From a bacterium (GTDB lineage: Bacteria > Lindowbacteria > 2-12-FULL-62-27), in contig JACQOF010000028.1 of NCBI GenBank assembly GCA_016202645.1, positions 1 to 21,985 on the forward strand: DNA of 21,985 bases, in the 5' to 3' direction. The notes under the pieces were generated by a model. The model was not told the DNA's origin. It saw only the letters and a list, made by a program, of their open reading frames with translations, and made no database searches. Below are positions 14,366 through 21,484 of this stretch, piece after piece (positions within the stretch are counted from its first letter, which is position 1; every line of letters begins with the position of its first letter). Position numbers and translations under genes: made by a program.

Positions 14366-14499
14366 TTGGAATCCGGCTTTTCCGCGCGGGCGAGCCGGCG
14401 GTGCAGGTAAACGAGATACCCAAAAAACAGAATCCAGATGGCGAGGTAGCCCCACTGGAAATACCCGGCGTTTCGCAGGGTCAAATCCATTTCAGCCAT
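14362..14499 (-). CDS. ccmD: Small membrane protein CcmD-like (heme exporter subunit D)
   Basis: 45 residues. Residues 9-16 lead into one hydrophobic span (GYLAIWILFFGYLVYLH, about 17-33), followed by a positively charged tail RRLARAEKPDSK. This single helix with a YLVYLHRRL-like exit is the CcmD pattern. Its start lies 8 bases inside the end of ccmC and its stop overlaps the phosphatase start (ATGA). CcmD helps release holo-CcmE from the CcmABC heme exporter. The gene is easily missed because of its size; its position directly after ccmC is the strongest support. Confidence 0.78.
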   Translation of the reverse strand: MAEMDLTLRNAGYFQWGYLAIWILFFGYLVYLHRRLARAEKPDSK

Positions 14500-15166
14500 G
14501 ACTCATCGTCCTTTCCTCCAGAAGACAAAGGTGTGTCCTGAAGCGCCACAGCAGGAAAAAAAGCGCCGTCATCGCGGCCATGGACATCCAGAGCGGGTAA
14601 AGAAATTCCGGCGCGAGAGCGATCGTGGGCGGATGAAATTGCGCCTCCGGTTTCCAGAAGTGGACCGAGACGTAGACCACCGGAATCTGGACGGCCGCCA
14701 CGATCGCGTAAACCGAGACGGCGCGGTCCCGGAACGGCGCGCGGTCGATCGACGCCCGGACGACCAGGCAGGACGCGTAGGTCGCCCAGAGGATGAGAAA
14801 CGTCGTGAGCCGCGGTTCCCACCGCCACCAGACGCCCCAGACGGGCCGGGCCCAGATCGGTCCGGTGATCAACACGACCGTGCAGAAGAGAAACCCGACT
14901 TCGATCGCCGAAAAACACGCGGCGGCGCGGCGGCTCGCGGATTGGGAGGAGGATTCCGCGATCAAGTGTCCAAGGCCAAATCCCGCGGCGATGAGGAAGG
15001 CCATGAAGGCGGTCCAGGCGGAACTCACGTGGAAATAAAATATTTTCTGGGCCATCGCCCCCGCTTCGATCTGCGCGGGCGGCGCCGCGAAGACCGCCTG
15101 AATCGCGGCCAGACAGAGGATCAGGGCGGGAATCCATAGACCGAAAAAAAGGAGGGATCGAGACAT
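14492..15166 (-). CDS. ccmC: CcmC/CcsA-type heme handling protein for cytochrome c biogenesis
   Basis: 224 residues from ATG 15166, starting 7 bases after pheT; the longer frame to 15394 runs through pheT. Six hydrophobic spans fit CcmC. Conserved heme ligands are visible: H46 in FYFHVSSAW and H169/H178 in SVHFWKPEAQFHPP. The tryptophan-rich heme-binding motif WGVWWRWEPRLTT (110-122) carries Glu where the enterobacterial protein has Asp. CcmC presents heme to CcmE in system I cytochrome c maturation. Only ccmC and ccmD are here; ccmA, ccmB, ccmE and the ligase CcmF are outside the window or absent. Confidence 0.92.
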   Translation of the reverse strand: MSRSLLFFGLWIPALILCLAAIQAVFAAPPAQIEAGAMAQKIFYFHVSSAWTAFMAFLIAAGFGLGHLIAESSSQSASRRAAACFSAIEVGFLFCTVVLITGPIWARPVWGVWWRWEPRLTTFLILWATYASCLVVRASIDRAPFRDRAVSVYAIVAAVQIPVVYVSVHFWKPEAQFHPPTIALAPEFLYPLWMSMAAMTALFFLLWRFRTHLCLLEERTMSHG

Positions 15167-15173
15167 TAACGAT

Positions 15174-17201
15174 TCACCTGAGGCGCGCGCCGATCTGTCG
15201 TTCCAGCCGCGCCAGCGCGGCGTCGCGGGACCGGTTCGCTTCTTCGTCCGAAAGACTCCGGACGGGCGACTGAAAACGGAGCGATACCCCCAGTGCGTAC
15301 GCCCCGGCAGGGAGATTGTCTCCGCGGTAGAGATCGAACACATCGACGTGAACAAGGTCCGACAGGCCCGCCGCGCGGACTTCCCGGCAGACATCTCCGG
15401 CCGTCACAGCCTGGCCCACAACGAGCGAGAGGTCCCGGCGGATGGACGGGAACCGCGGGATCGCGGCGTAAGCGACGGCCGCGCGTTCGAAGGAAAGCAC
15501 GCGGCTCAGGCTGATCTCCGCGGCGAAGGCCGGCTGGGACAGATCAAAAGTTTTACGGGCCTCTTCTGAAACCAGGCCCATACAGCCGATGGACACGTCG
15601 CCCACCCGAATGGCAGCGCAGGCGGAGGGGTCAAGACCGCCGACGGCGGCCGGCAGAAAAACAGTTTCCGGAAGGGCGCGGCCGGCATCGGCCAGGATGG
15701 CCATGATGATTGCCTTGAGATCGAGAAAGTCGACCGGACGGGCCGGTCTCGAAAAATGCGGCGGCGCGGCCTCGCCGGAGATCACCACACCCAGGCGAAG
15801 TTCCTCCTTCAGAGGAGCGCCCGGCAGAAAAACCGCGCCGGTTTCAAAGAGGCGGATGGAAACGCCGGCCTCCCGGCGGATGTTGAGCGACAGCGTCGCA
15901 AGCAGTCCCGGCAGAAGCGTCGGCCGGAGGTGGGACGCGGCAAGGCTGAGAGGATTTTGAAGGGCCACCGCATCGGCGGGGGAGATGCCGAATCCGCGCA
16001 ATGATTTTTCGTCCACGAAACTGAGTTGAACCGTCTCGGTCAGTCCCTGCGACAGCGCCGACCGCCGGACCCGATCCAACGCGGTGACATGATCAGAGCG
16101 TTCCGCCGGCCGCATCGCCGGGATTCGGGACGGGATGCGGTCCATGCCATATAGCCGAGAAACCTCCTCAACCAGATCATGGGGGCCGCGCAGGTCCGGA
16201 CGAAAACTCGGCGGCACGACCCGCCAGCGGCCCGCGCCCGACGACGCGACCCTGCAGCCTGTCGCCGCCAAAAATTTTCGGACGCTCGCGGGCGGAACCG
16301 AAACGCCCATCAGGCGGTCAATGTCCTCCACGCTCAGCCGGATGGCGGAAGGAGAATCCGGCGCGCGGCCCTCCGCTTCCACCCACTCCAGATTGCCACC
16401 GGTGAGTTCCTCGATGAGCTCGATCGCCCGGTGGAAGGCGCGTTCAAGCCCGGCCGGATCGACCGAACGCTCAAACCGGAACGAACTTTCTGTCGCCAAT
16501 CCCAGCCGCCGGCACGTGCGCCGGACTGTCGACGGTTCGAACCAGGCGCATTCGAGAAAAATGTTCCGGGTCGTTTCGGAAACCGAAGTCTCCAAGCCGC
16601 CGATCACTCCGGCCAGGGCCACCGGCCTGCCGGCGGTGATCACAAGATCATCCGCCAAGGAATATGTGTTTCCGTCGAGGGCCGCAATTTTTTCGCCGGG
16701 ACGGGACCGGCGGACGTGGATGGATTCGCCGAGTTTGTCCGCGTCGAATACATGGAGAGGCTGGCCGAGTTCGGCCAGGATGAGATTGGTGACGTCGACG
16801 GCGTTGTTGAAGGATGCATAACCGGCCTGACGAAGTTTCCGGACAGCCCATTCCGGCGACGGACCGATTCGCGCGCCGTCGATCCGCGCGCCCAGGTAGC
16901 GCCGGCAGCCCGAGCCACGGTCGATCTGGATGAATCCCCGCTTTTTTGGAACGGTCATGCGCCGGACCGCGGGAGGACAAAGACGCACGCCCATCACGGC
17001 GGAAATTTCGCGGGCCATGCCCCACACGGAGAGAAGATCCCCGCGGTTCGGAGTGATCTCGACTTCGAGGACGCGGTCGCCCTCGATTTCCTCCTCGCCG
17101 GCGATCTCGACGCCGGTCTCCGTCAGGCGCCGCGCCAGACGCGCGCGGTCGGCGGCGGTCAGCCGGACGAATTCGGAAACCCAGCCGATGGGCAGTTTCA
17201 T
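15174..17201 (-). CDS. pheT: Phenylalanine-tRNA ligase beta subunit, short form
   Basis: 675 residues, against about 790-800 for the usual bacterial subunit. It starts LPIGWVSEFVRL and goes straight from ETGVEIAGEEEI to VLEVEITPNRGDLLSVWGMA (residues 45-64), so the tRNA-binding EMAP-II/OB domain normally inserted at about 40-150 is missing. The B3/B4 editing region (about 110-290), the B5 domain (about 305-370), the catalytic-like core and the C-terminal anticodon-binding FDX-ACB domain (FPSIRRDLSLVVG onward) are present. It overlaps pheS by ATGA and is followed 7 bases later by ccmC. The bacterial C-terminal domain shows it is not the archaeal-type short beta subunit. Confidence 0.95.
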   Translation of the reverse strand: MKLPIGWVSEFVRLTAADRARLARRLTETGVEIAGEEEIEGDRVLEVEITPNRGDLLSVWGMAREISAVMGVRLCPPAVRRMTVPKKRGFIQIDRGSGCRRYLGARIDGARIGPSPEWAVRKLRQAGYASFNNAVDVTNLILAELGQPLHVFDADKLGESIHVRRSRPGEKIAALDGNTYSLADDLVITAGRPVALAGVIGGLETSVSETTRNIFLECAWFEPSTVRRTCRRLGLATESSFRFERSVDPAGLERAFHRAIELIEELTGGNLEWVEAEGRAPDSPSAIRLSVEDIDRLMGVSVPPASVRKFLAATGCRVASSGAGRWRVVPPSFRPDLRGPHDLVEEVSRLYGMDRIPSRIPAMRPAERSDHVTALDRVRRSALSQGLTETVQLSFVDEKSLRGFGISPADAVALQNPLSLAASHLRPTLLPGLLATLSLNIRREAGVSIRLFETGAVFLPGAPLKEELRLGVVISGEAAPPHFSRPARPVDFLDLKAIIMAILADAGRALPETVFLPAAVGGLDPSACAAIRVGDVSIGCMGLVSEEARKTFDLSQPAFAAEISLSRVLSFERAAVAYAAIPRFPSIRRDLSLVVGQAVTAGDVCREVRAAGLSDLVHVDVFDLYRGDNLPAGAYALGVSLRFQSPVRSLSDEEANRSRDAALARLERQIGARLR

Positions 17202-18280
17202 CCGAGCGCCCCGAACTGCGCGACAAAGCGGACATCGTTTTCATAGAAGAGCCGGATGTCGCTGATCGCGTATCTCAACATCGCGATCCGCTCGACCCCC
17301 ATCCCGAACGCAAGGCCGGTCACGCTCGACGGGTCGATCTTCACCGATTTGAAAACGTTGGGATGCACCATCCCGGCCCCGAGGATTTCCAGCCAGCCGG
17401 TCGATTTACAGGTGCGGCAGGCCGAAGCCCGCTGACGGGATTCGCCCCCGCAGATCACGCACGACACGTCGACTTCCAGGGAAGGCTCCGTAAACGGAAA
17501 AAAGGACGGTCTGAGCCGGAGATGGACGGACGAACCGAACAGAGTCTTCGCGAAATATTCGAGCAGGCCCCGCAGGTCCCGCATCGTGACGCCGCGGTCG
17601 ACCCAGAGGCCCTCCACCTGATGAAACATCGGCGCGTGCGAAACATCATCGTCCCGGCGGTACACGCGCCCGGGCGCGATCACCCGCACCGGCGGCCGGC
17701 GCTTCTCCATCACATGAATCTGCACGGGCGAGGTATGGGTCCGCAGCAGGTATTGCGGATTGCGGATGGCGGATCGCGAATTTAAATCCGCAATCCGCAA
17801 TCCACAATCCGCAATATAAAATGTGTCATGCATGTCCCGCGCCGGATGATCGGCGGGCACGTTCAGCGCGCCGAAATTGTACCAGTCGGTCTCGGCCTCC
17901 GGGCCGCCGGCAATCTCAAATCCGGCGCGGCCGAAGATGTCGCAGATGTCGTTCAGGGTCGTCAGAACGGGATGCGCGGCGCCCCGCGAAACGGAGCGGG
18001 CGGGAAGCGTGACGTCGAAGGCCGCGCTCCGCGCGGCGGGGCCGGACCGGCCGGACTGGGCTTCCTTCAGCTTCGATTCGATAAATCCCTTTAATTTGTT
18101 GAGATCGGCGCCCCGGGCGCGGCGGCCTTCCGGGGGGACTTCGGACATGCGGGAAAACTCGGCGGCGATGAGGCCGTTGCGGCCGAGAAAACGGATCCGG
18201 ATTTCCTCCAGGGCGCGCTCATCCGCGGCCCCGGCCAGGGCACGCTCAAAGTCGCCTTGGATGCTGTCGAGATCGGTCAT
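17198..18280 (-). CDS. pheS: Phenylalanine-tRNA ligase alpha subunit with 22-residue palindrome-encoded insertion
   Basis: 360 residues. The N-terminal coiled-coil covers about 1-75. The class II core follows: HPVLTTLNDICDIF, GPEAETDWYNFGALNVP, HPARDMHDTFY (motif 2 region), LLRTHTSPVQIHVME, VYRRDDDVSHAPMFHQVEGL, and GMGVERIAML (motif 3) near the end. A Cys pair set (CVICGG and CRTC) precedes GWLEILGAGMVHPNV, as in some other bacteria. It charges tRNA-Phe together with PheT. Between DTFY and LLRTHTS, where related proteins have only a few residues, 22 extra residues (about 156-177) are encoded by a 66-bp inverted repeat. The insertion sits in a loop, so activity is probably kept. The start lies 22 bases after rplT. 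Confidence 0.96.
   Translation of the reverse strand: MTDLDSIQGDFERALAGAADERALEEIRIRFLGRNGLIAAEFSRMSEVPPEGRRARGADLNKLKGFIESKLKEAQSGRSGPAARSAAFDVTLPARSVSRGAAHPVLTTLNDICDIFGRAGFEIAGGPEAETDWYNFGALNVPADHPARDMHDTFYIADCGLRIADLNSRSAIRNPQYLLRTHTSPVQIHVMEKRRPPVRVIAPGRVYRRDDDVSHAPMFHQVEGLWVDRGVTMRDLRGLLEYFAKTLFGSSVHLRLRPSFFPFTEPSLEVDVSCVICGGESRQRASACRTCKSTGWLEILGAGMVHPNVFKSVKIDPSSVTGLAFGMGVERIAMLRYAISDIRLFYENDVRFVAQFGALG
17751..17816. repeat. 66-bp near-perfect palindromic element inside pheS
   Basis: The two 33-base arms meet at TTTAAA (17781-17786) and match at 29 of 33 positions. Each arm is built from roughly 7-bp units related to ATTGCGG. Its length is exactly 22 codons, so the pheS frame is preserved. 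Bases 17782-17803 are identical to 11275-11296 in uvrC. Confidence 0.9.
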
Positions 18281-18302
18281 GCGCGCCGCGCCGCGCCTGG
18301 AA

Positions 18303-18650
18303 TCAGGCGGCTTGCGCGAGTTTCAGAATTTCGCCGAACCCCGCCGGATCGCGGGCGGCGATTTCGGAAAGAGACTTCCGGTTCAACTCGACTTTGGATT
18401 TCTTCAGCGCATGGATCAGGCGGCTGTAGGAAATGCCCGAAGCCCGCGCGGCCGCGGTCAGGCGTGTGATCCACAGCGCGCGGAAATCCCGCTTGCGCGC
18501 GCGGCGGTCGCGGGTCGCGTAAAATCCGCTCTGCATGAGCTGCGTCTTGGCCTCGCGGTAGGTCTTGCTCTTGCGGCCCCAGTACCCCCGCGCGTCTTTC
18601 AGAAGCCGTTTTTTCCGGGACCGGCGGCCCGTGCTCTTTTTCGATCTCAT
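18303..18650 (-). CDS. rplT: 50S ribosomal protein L20
   Basis: 115 residues, standard length. The basic N-terminus (RSRKKRLLKDARGYWGRKSK) and the FRALWITRLTAAARASGISYS segment are diagnostic. L20 binds 23S rRNA early in 50S assembly and in several bacteria represses its own operon (rpmI-rplT). It follows rpmI after 27 bases in the classical infC-rpmI-rplT order. No leader pseudoknot could be judged by eye. Confidence 0.97.
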   Translation of the reverse strand: MRSKKSTGRRSRKKRLLKDARGYWGRKSKTYREAKTQLMQSGFYATRDRRARKRDFRALWITRLTAAARASGISYSRLIHALKKSKVELNRKSLSEIAARDPAGFGEILKLAQAA

Positions 18651-18677
18651 GTCATCCGACCTTTCCTCGGTATCTCG

Positions 18678-18878
18678 TCAACCCGCGTTCGGCATCAACC
18701 GCCGGACACGCTTCATGTCCGCCGCGTCGATGATCTCCAGTCCCTTCAACGACCGCTTGCGCTTGCGCGACTTAACCGTCATCAGATGCCGCTTGAACGC
18801 CTTCCGCCGCATCCATTTCCCCGTGCCCGTCCGGCGGAATCGCTTGAACGCGGCCCGGTTGGTTTTGATCTTCGGCAT
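18678..18878 (-). CDS. rpmI: 50S ribosomal protein L35
   Basis: 66 residues from ATG 18878, the standard L35 start MPKIKTNRAAFKRFRRTGTG, which is preferred over the longer open frame to 19049 that runs through infC. RRKAFKRHLMTVKSRKRKR and the terminal DMKRVRRLMPNAG fit the family. It lies 16 bases after infC and 27 bases before rplT. Confidence 0.97.
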   Translation of the reverse strand: MPKIKTNRAAFKRFRRTGTGKWMRRKAFKRHLMTVKSRKRKRSLKGLEIIDAADMKRVRRLMPNAG

Positions 18879-18894
18879 GTCTGCTCTCCTCTGT

Positions 18895-19386
18895 CTAACG
18901 AATCGGATCGACCATGATCCCCAAAAACCGCCCGTCCAGAATCGCCTCCTGGATGATCTTGCCGTCCTTGGCCAGCGATCCGCGGGCGCGTTCGAGAAGC
19001 TTGTACCCGATCTCCGGATGCGTAATCTCGCGGCCGCGGAACATGACACTCAGCTTCACGCGGTGTCCCTTCTCGAGAAACCGCCGGATCCTCGCCATCT
19101 TGATCTCAAAATCATGCTTCTCGATCTTGGTCCGAAGTCGCATTTCCTTGAGTTCCGTCCGGTCGGATTTCGACCGGGCCTTGCGGTCTTTCTTTTTCAA
19201 GTTGTACTTGAACTTGCCAAAATCCAAAATCTTGCAGACCGGCGGGTCCGAATTCGCCACGACTTCCACCAGGTCCAGCCCCGCCGCCTTCGCGGCCTCA
19301 ATGGCCTCCGCCACCGGCTTCTCGCCGATGTGCCGGCCGTCCGCGCCGATCAACCGGACCAGCGGCGCGGCAATTCCCTCATTCAC
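18895..19386 (-). CDS. infC: Translation initiation factor IF-3
   Basis: 163 residues from GTG 19386. The N-terminal domain begins NEGIAAPLVRLIGADGRHIG, then EAAKAAGLDLVEV and PVCKILDFGKFKY. The C-terminal domain has a KMARIRRFLEKGHRVKLSVMFRGREITHPE-like stretch (about 95-125). IF-3 blocks premature subunit joining and checks the start codon. Family proteins usually read R-V/I-N-E-G, so the Val encoded by this GTG is probably internal. There is no ATG upstream in frame before the thrS stop. A CTG at 19413-19411 overlaps the thrS TGA as CTGA, with a G-rich ribosome-site-like run (GGGGAG) 8 bases before it, giving nine more residues. IF-3 genes of enterobacteria use a rare AUU start for autoregulation, so a rare start here would make sense. 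Confidence 0.95.
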   Translation of the reverse strand: MNEGIAAPLVRLIGADGRHIGEKPVAEAIEAAKAAGLDLVEVVANSDPPVCKILDFGKFKYNLKKKDRKARSKSDRTELKEMRLRTKIEKHDFEIKMARIRRFLEKGHRVKLSVMFRGREITHPEIGYKLLERARGSLAKDGKIIQEAILDGRFLGIMVDPIR

Positions 19387-19409
19387 ACGGATCGATTCAC
19401 TTTTACTGC

Positions 19410-21182
19410 TCAGCTGCCAATCTCCCCCTCCGGTAACCCCGCCTCACGGCGAATGCCTTCAACAAATTCTCCCAAAGACAGTACCTCCTGGTCTTTTTTT
19501 CCACGGCGCCGCACATTCACCGAACGCGCCTGCGCCTCGCGATTGCCGATCACGGCAACCACCGGTATCTTCTCAAGCTCCGCCGCGCGGATCCGCTTGC
19601 CGAGGGACTCCTCACGGTCGTCCACATCAAAACGAATGTCGGCGGCGCGAAGCTCGCTCATGACTTCCTTCGGGAAATCCCCGGCGGCTTCCGCCGAAAC
19701 CGGAATGACCCGCGCCTGGATGGGCGCCAGCCACACCGGAAAATCTCCCGCGTAATGCTCGATCAAACATCCGATAAACCGTTCCAGACTTCCCAAAATC
19801 GCCCGGTGGATCATCACCGGCTGTTCCCGGCCGCCGCCTTCGGCGACGTACTCGAGTCCAAACCGCTGCGGCAGGTTGAAATCAACCTGAATGGTCGGCC
19901 CCTGCCAGGACCGGCCCAAAGCGTCTTTCAGGGCGACATCGATCTTGGGGCCGTAAAAAGCGCCGTCCCCGTCGTGGATCTTGTGCTCGATTCCCTGCGC
20001 GTTCAGCGCCTTGACGAGAGCGTCGGTCGCGCGATCCCACAGCCCCGGATCTCCCATGAACTTTTGGGGCCGGGTACCGACGCCGACCGTATATGAAAAC
20101 CCGAAGAGGCGCAAGACCGATCGGACGAAATCCAGGACGCCGATGATCTCGTCCGTGAGCTGGGATTCCCTGCAGAAGATGTGCGCGTCGTCCTGGGTGA
20201 ACCCGCGCACCCGCAGAAGTCCGTGGAGGACTCCGGAACGCTCGAAGCGGTAGACCGTGCCCAATTCAAAATACCGGATCGGCAGTTCCCGGTAACTCCG
20301 GAGGTGCGACCGGTAGACTTGGATGTGAAACGGGCAGTTCATGGGCTTGATCCCGAACTCCTGCTCCTCGATCTCGGTGAAGTACATGTTTTCCTTGTAA
20401 TTTTCGTAATGCCCGGAAATCTTCCAGAGATTGGCGTTCGCCATGTGCGGGGAATAAATGTACTGGTAGCCGAGCTTGCGGTGCGCGCGCTTGAGGAAAT
20501 CCTCGATCACGCCGCGAAGCGCGGAACCTTTCGGATGATAGAGCACCAGGCCGCCGCCGATCGTTTCGTCCATGCCGTAGAGATCGAGCTCGACGCCGAG
20601 TCTCCGGTGGTCCCGCTTTTCGGCCTCCGCGCGGCGCCGCACGAATTCCGCCAGCTGGCCCTTGTCGCGGTAGGAGATTCCGTAGATCCGCTGAAGTTTC
20701 GGGCCCTTGTCGTTCGCGCGCCAGTAGGCGCCTGAAAAACTCAGAAGTTTGAAATGTTTGACCAGGCCGGTCTGCTTGAGATGCGGGCCGCGGCAGAGGT
20801 CCGTGAATTCGCCCTGGCGGTAGATGCTGACTTTGTCATCCGGCAGGCCGCGGATCAGTTCCGCCTTGAAGATCTGGCCGCCCTTTTCGAAAAAGGCCAG
20901 CGCCTCATCCTTCGTCCAGAGCGCATGCTCCACCGGGTGGTCTTCCTTCAATATCTTCTTCATCTCGGCTTCGATGGATTCAAGGTCTTCCGGCAGAAAG
21001 TTCCGGCCGATGTCGAAGTCGTAATAAAATCCCTCTTCGATGGTCGGCCCGATGGCGTATTTCGCGCCGGGAAACAGCCGGCAGACCGCCTGCGCCATGA
21101 TGTGGGTGGTGGTGTGCCAGTAGGTGTCCTGGTCTTCGGCAAAAGGGACCGCGGCAGGCGCGGCGTGTTTGTCTTCGTTCAA
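19410..21182 (-). CDS. thrS: Threonine-tRNA ligase lacking the N-terminal TGS domain
   Basis: 590 residues; full bacterial ThrRS is about 640. The protein opens directly into the editing (SAD) domain with YWHTTTHIMAQAV (H23, H27) and DLCRGPHL, so the roughly 60-residue TGS domain is absent. The class II core is complete: FELGTVYRFERSGVLHGLLR (motif 2), PMNCPFH with the zinc-ligand Cys, GFTQDDAHIFC, and HRAILGSLERFIGCLIEH (motif 3), followed by the anticodon-binding domain (WLAPIQARVIPVS). The start is TTG 21182: the frame is closed by a stop at 21209-21207 and contains no ATG or GTG between. A five-codon reading frame ATG...TGA at 21196-21179 ends overlapping this TTG and could re-initiate ribosomes onto it. 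First gene of the translation operon. Confidence 0.95.
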   Translation of the reverse strand: MNEDKHAAPAAVPFAEDQDTYWHTTTHIMAQAVCRLFPGAKYAIGPTIEEGFYYDFDIGRNFLPEDLESIEAEMKKILKEDHPVEHALWTKDEALAFFEKGGQIFKAELIRGLPDDKVSIYRQGEFTDLCRGPHLKQTGLVKHFKLLSFSGAYWRANDKGPKLQRIYGISYRDKGQLAEFVRRRAEAEKRDHRRLGVELDLYGMDETIGGGLVLYHPKGSALRGVIEDFLKRAHRKLGYQYIYSPHMANANLWKISGHYENYKENMYFTEIEEQEFGIKPMNCPFHIQVYRSHLRSYRELPIRYFELGTVYRFERSGVLHGLLRVRGFTQDDAHIFCRESQLTDEIIGVLDFVRSVLRLFGFSYTVGVGTRPQKFMGDPGLWDRATDALVKALNAQGIEHKIHDGDGAFYGPKIDVALKDALGRSWQGPTIQVDFNLPQRFGLEYVAEGGGREQPVMIHRAILGSLERFIGCLIEHYAGDFPVWLAPIQARVIPVSAEAAGDFPKEVMSELRAADIRFDVDDREESLGKRIRAAELEKIPVVAVIGNREAQARSVNVRRRGKKDQEVLSLGEFVEGIRREAGLPEGEIGS

Positions 21183-21257
21183 AGCAAGTCCGCCATAAGG
21201 CCAGTATTAAATCATGGCGCGGGGAGAATTCAACTCATCGGAGAATGAGCCCGGGCT

Positions 21258-21322
21258 GAGGCCCCTTTCCGAGGCCCCTTTCCGAGGCCCCTTTCCGAGG
21301 CCCCTTTCCGAGGCCCCTTTCA
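21258..21322. repeat. Five tandem 13-bp repeats (GAGGCCCCTTTCC)
   Basis: Five head-to-tail copies at 21258, 21271, 21284, 21297 and 21310; only the last base of the fifth copy differs. It lies in the 209-bp region between tRNA-Val and thrS. Each copy contains GGCCCCTTTC, complementary to GAAAGGGGCT at 21369-21378 apart from the last pair. Confidence 0.95.
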
Positions 21323-21377
21323 CTCCCGTGCCATTTTTTCGTGCTCTCCTGCACGAAAAAATGGCAGTGAAAGGGGC
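21313..21377. other. Long two-part hairpin upstream of thrS
   Basis: Inner stem: TGCCATTTTTTCGTGC (21329-21344) pairs perfectly over 16 bp with 21351-21366 around a TCTCCT loop. Outer stem: 21313-21323 pairs perfectly over 11 bp with 21367-21377, separated from the inner stem by a 5-base bulge (21324-21328). The outer arm is the fifth copy of the 13-bp tandem repeat. It is not a standard terminator because no terminal T-run follows. It may be a leader structure, or part of an integration site. Confidence 0.85.
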
Positions 21378-21391
21378 TATACATCCCTGTA

Positions 21392-21465
21392 TGGGCGCTA
21401 GAGGACTTGAACCTCTGACCCCCTCCATGTCAAGGAGGTACTCTAACCAGCTGAGCTAAGCGCCC
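21392..21465 (-). tRNA. tRNA-Val (GAC)
   Basis: The reverse complement folds as a full cloverleaf. Acceptor GGGCGCT pairs with AGCGCCC, the D-arm is GCTC/GAGT, the anticodon stem CCTCC/GGAGG encloses loop TTGACAT (anticodon GAC), and the T-arm AGAGG/CCTCT encloses TTCAAGT. The discriminator base is A. CCA is not encoded. It lies 19 bases downstream of the integrase stop. Confidence 0.95.
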
Positions 21466-21484
21466 TCACTTGTGCGTCAAGATA

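Noticed and set aside
21258-21322. CRISPR array
   Set aside because: The 13-bp copies are directly adjacent with no spacers, and no cas genes are present.
21183-21391. T-box leader before thrS
   Set aside because: No T-box consensus or anticodon-like specifier stem was seen; the hairpin present is of a different kind.
21207-21428. A 73-codon minus-strand frame between tRNA-Val and thrS
   Set aside because: It is made of the tandem repeat, the hairpin and part of the tRNA, so it is very unlikely to be coding.
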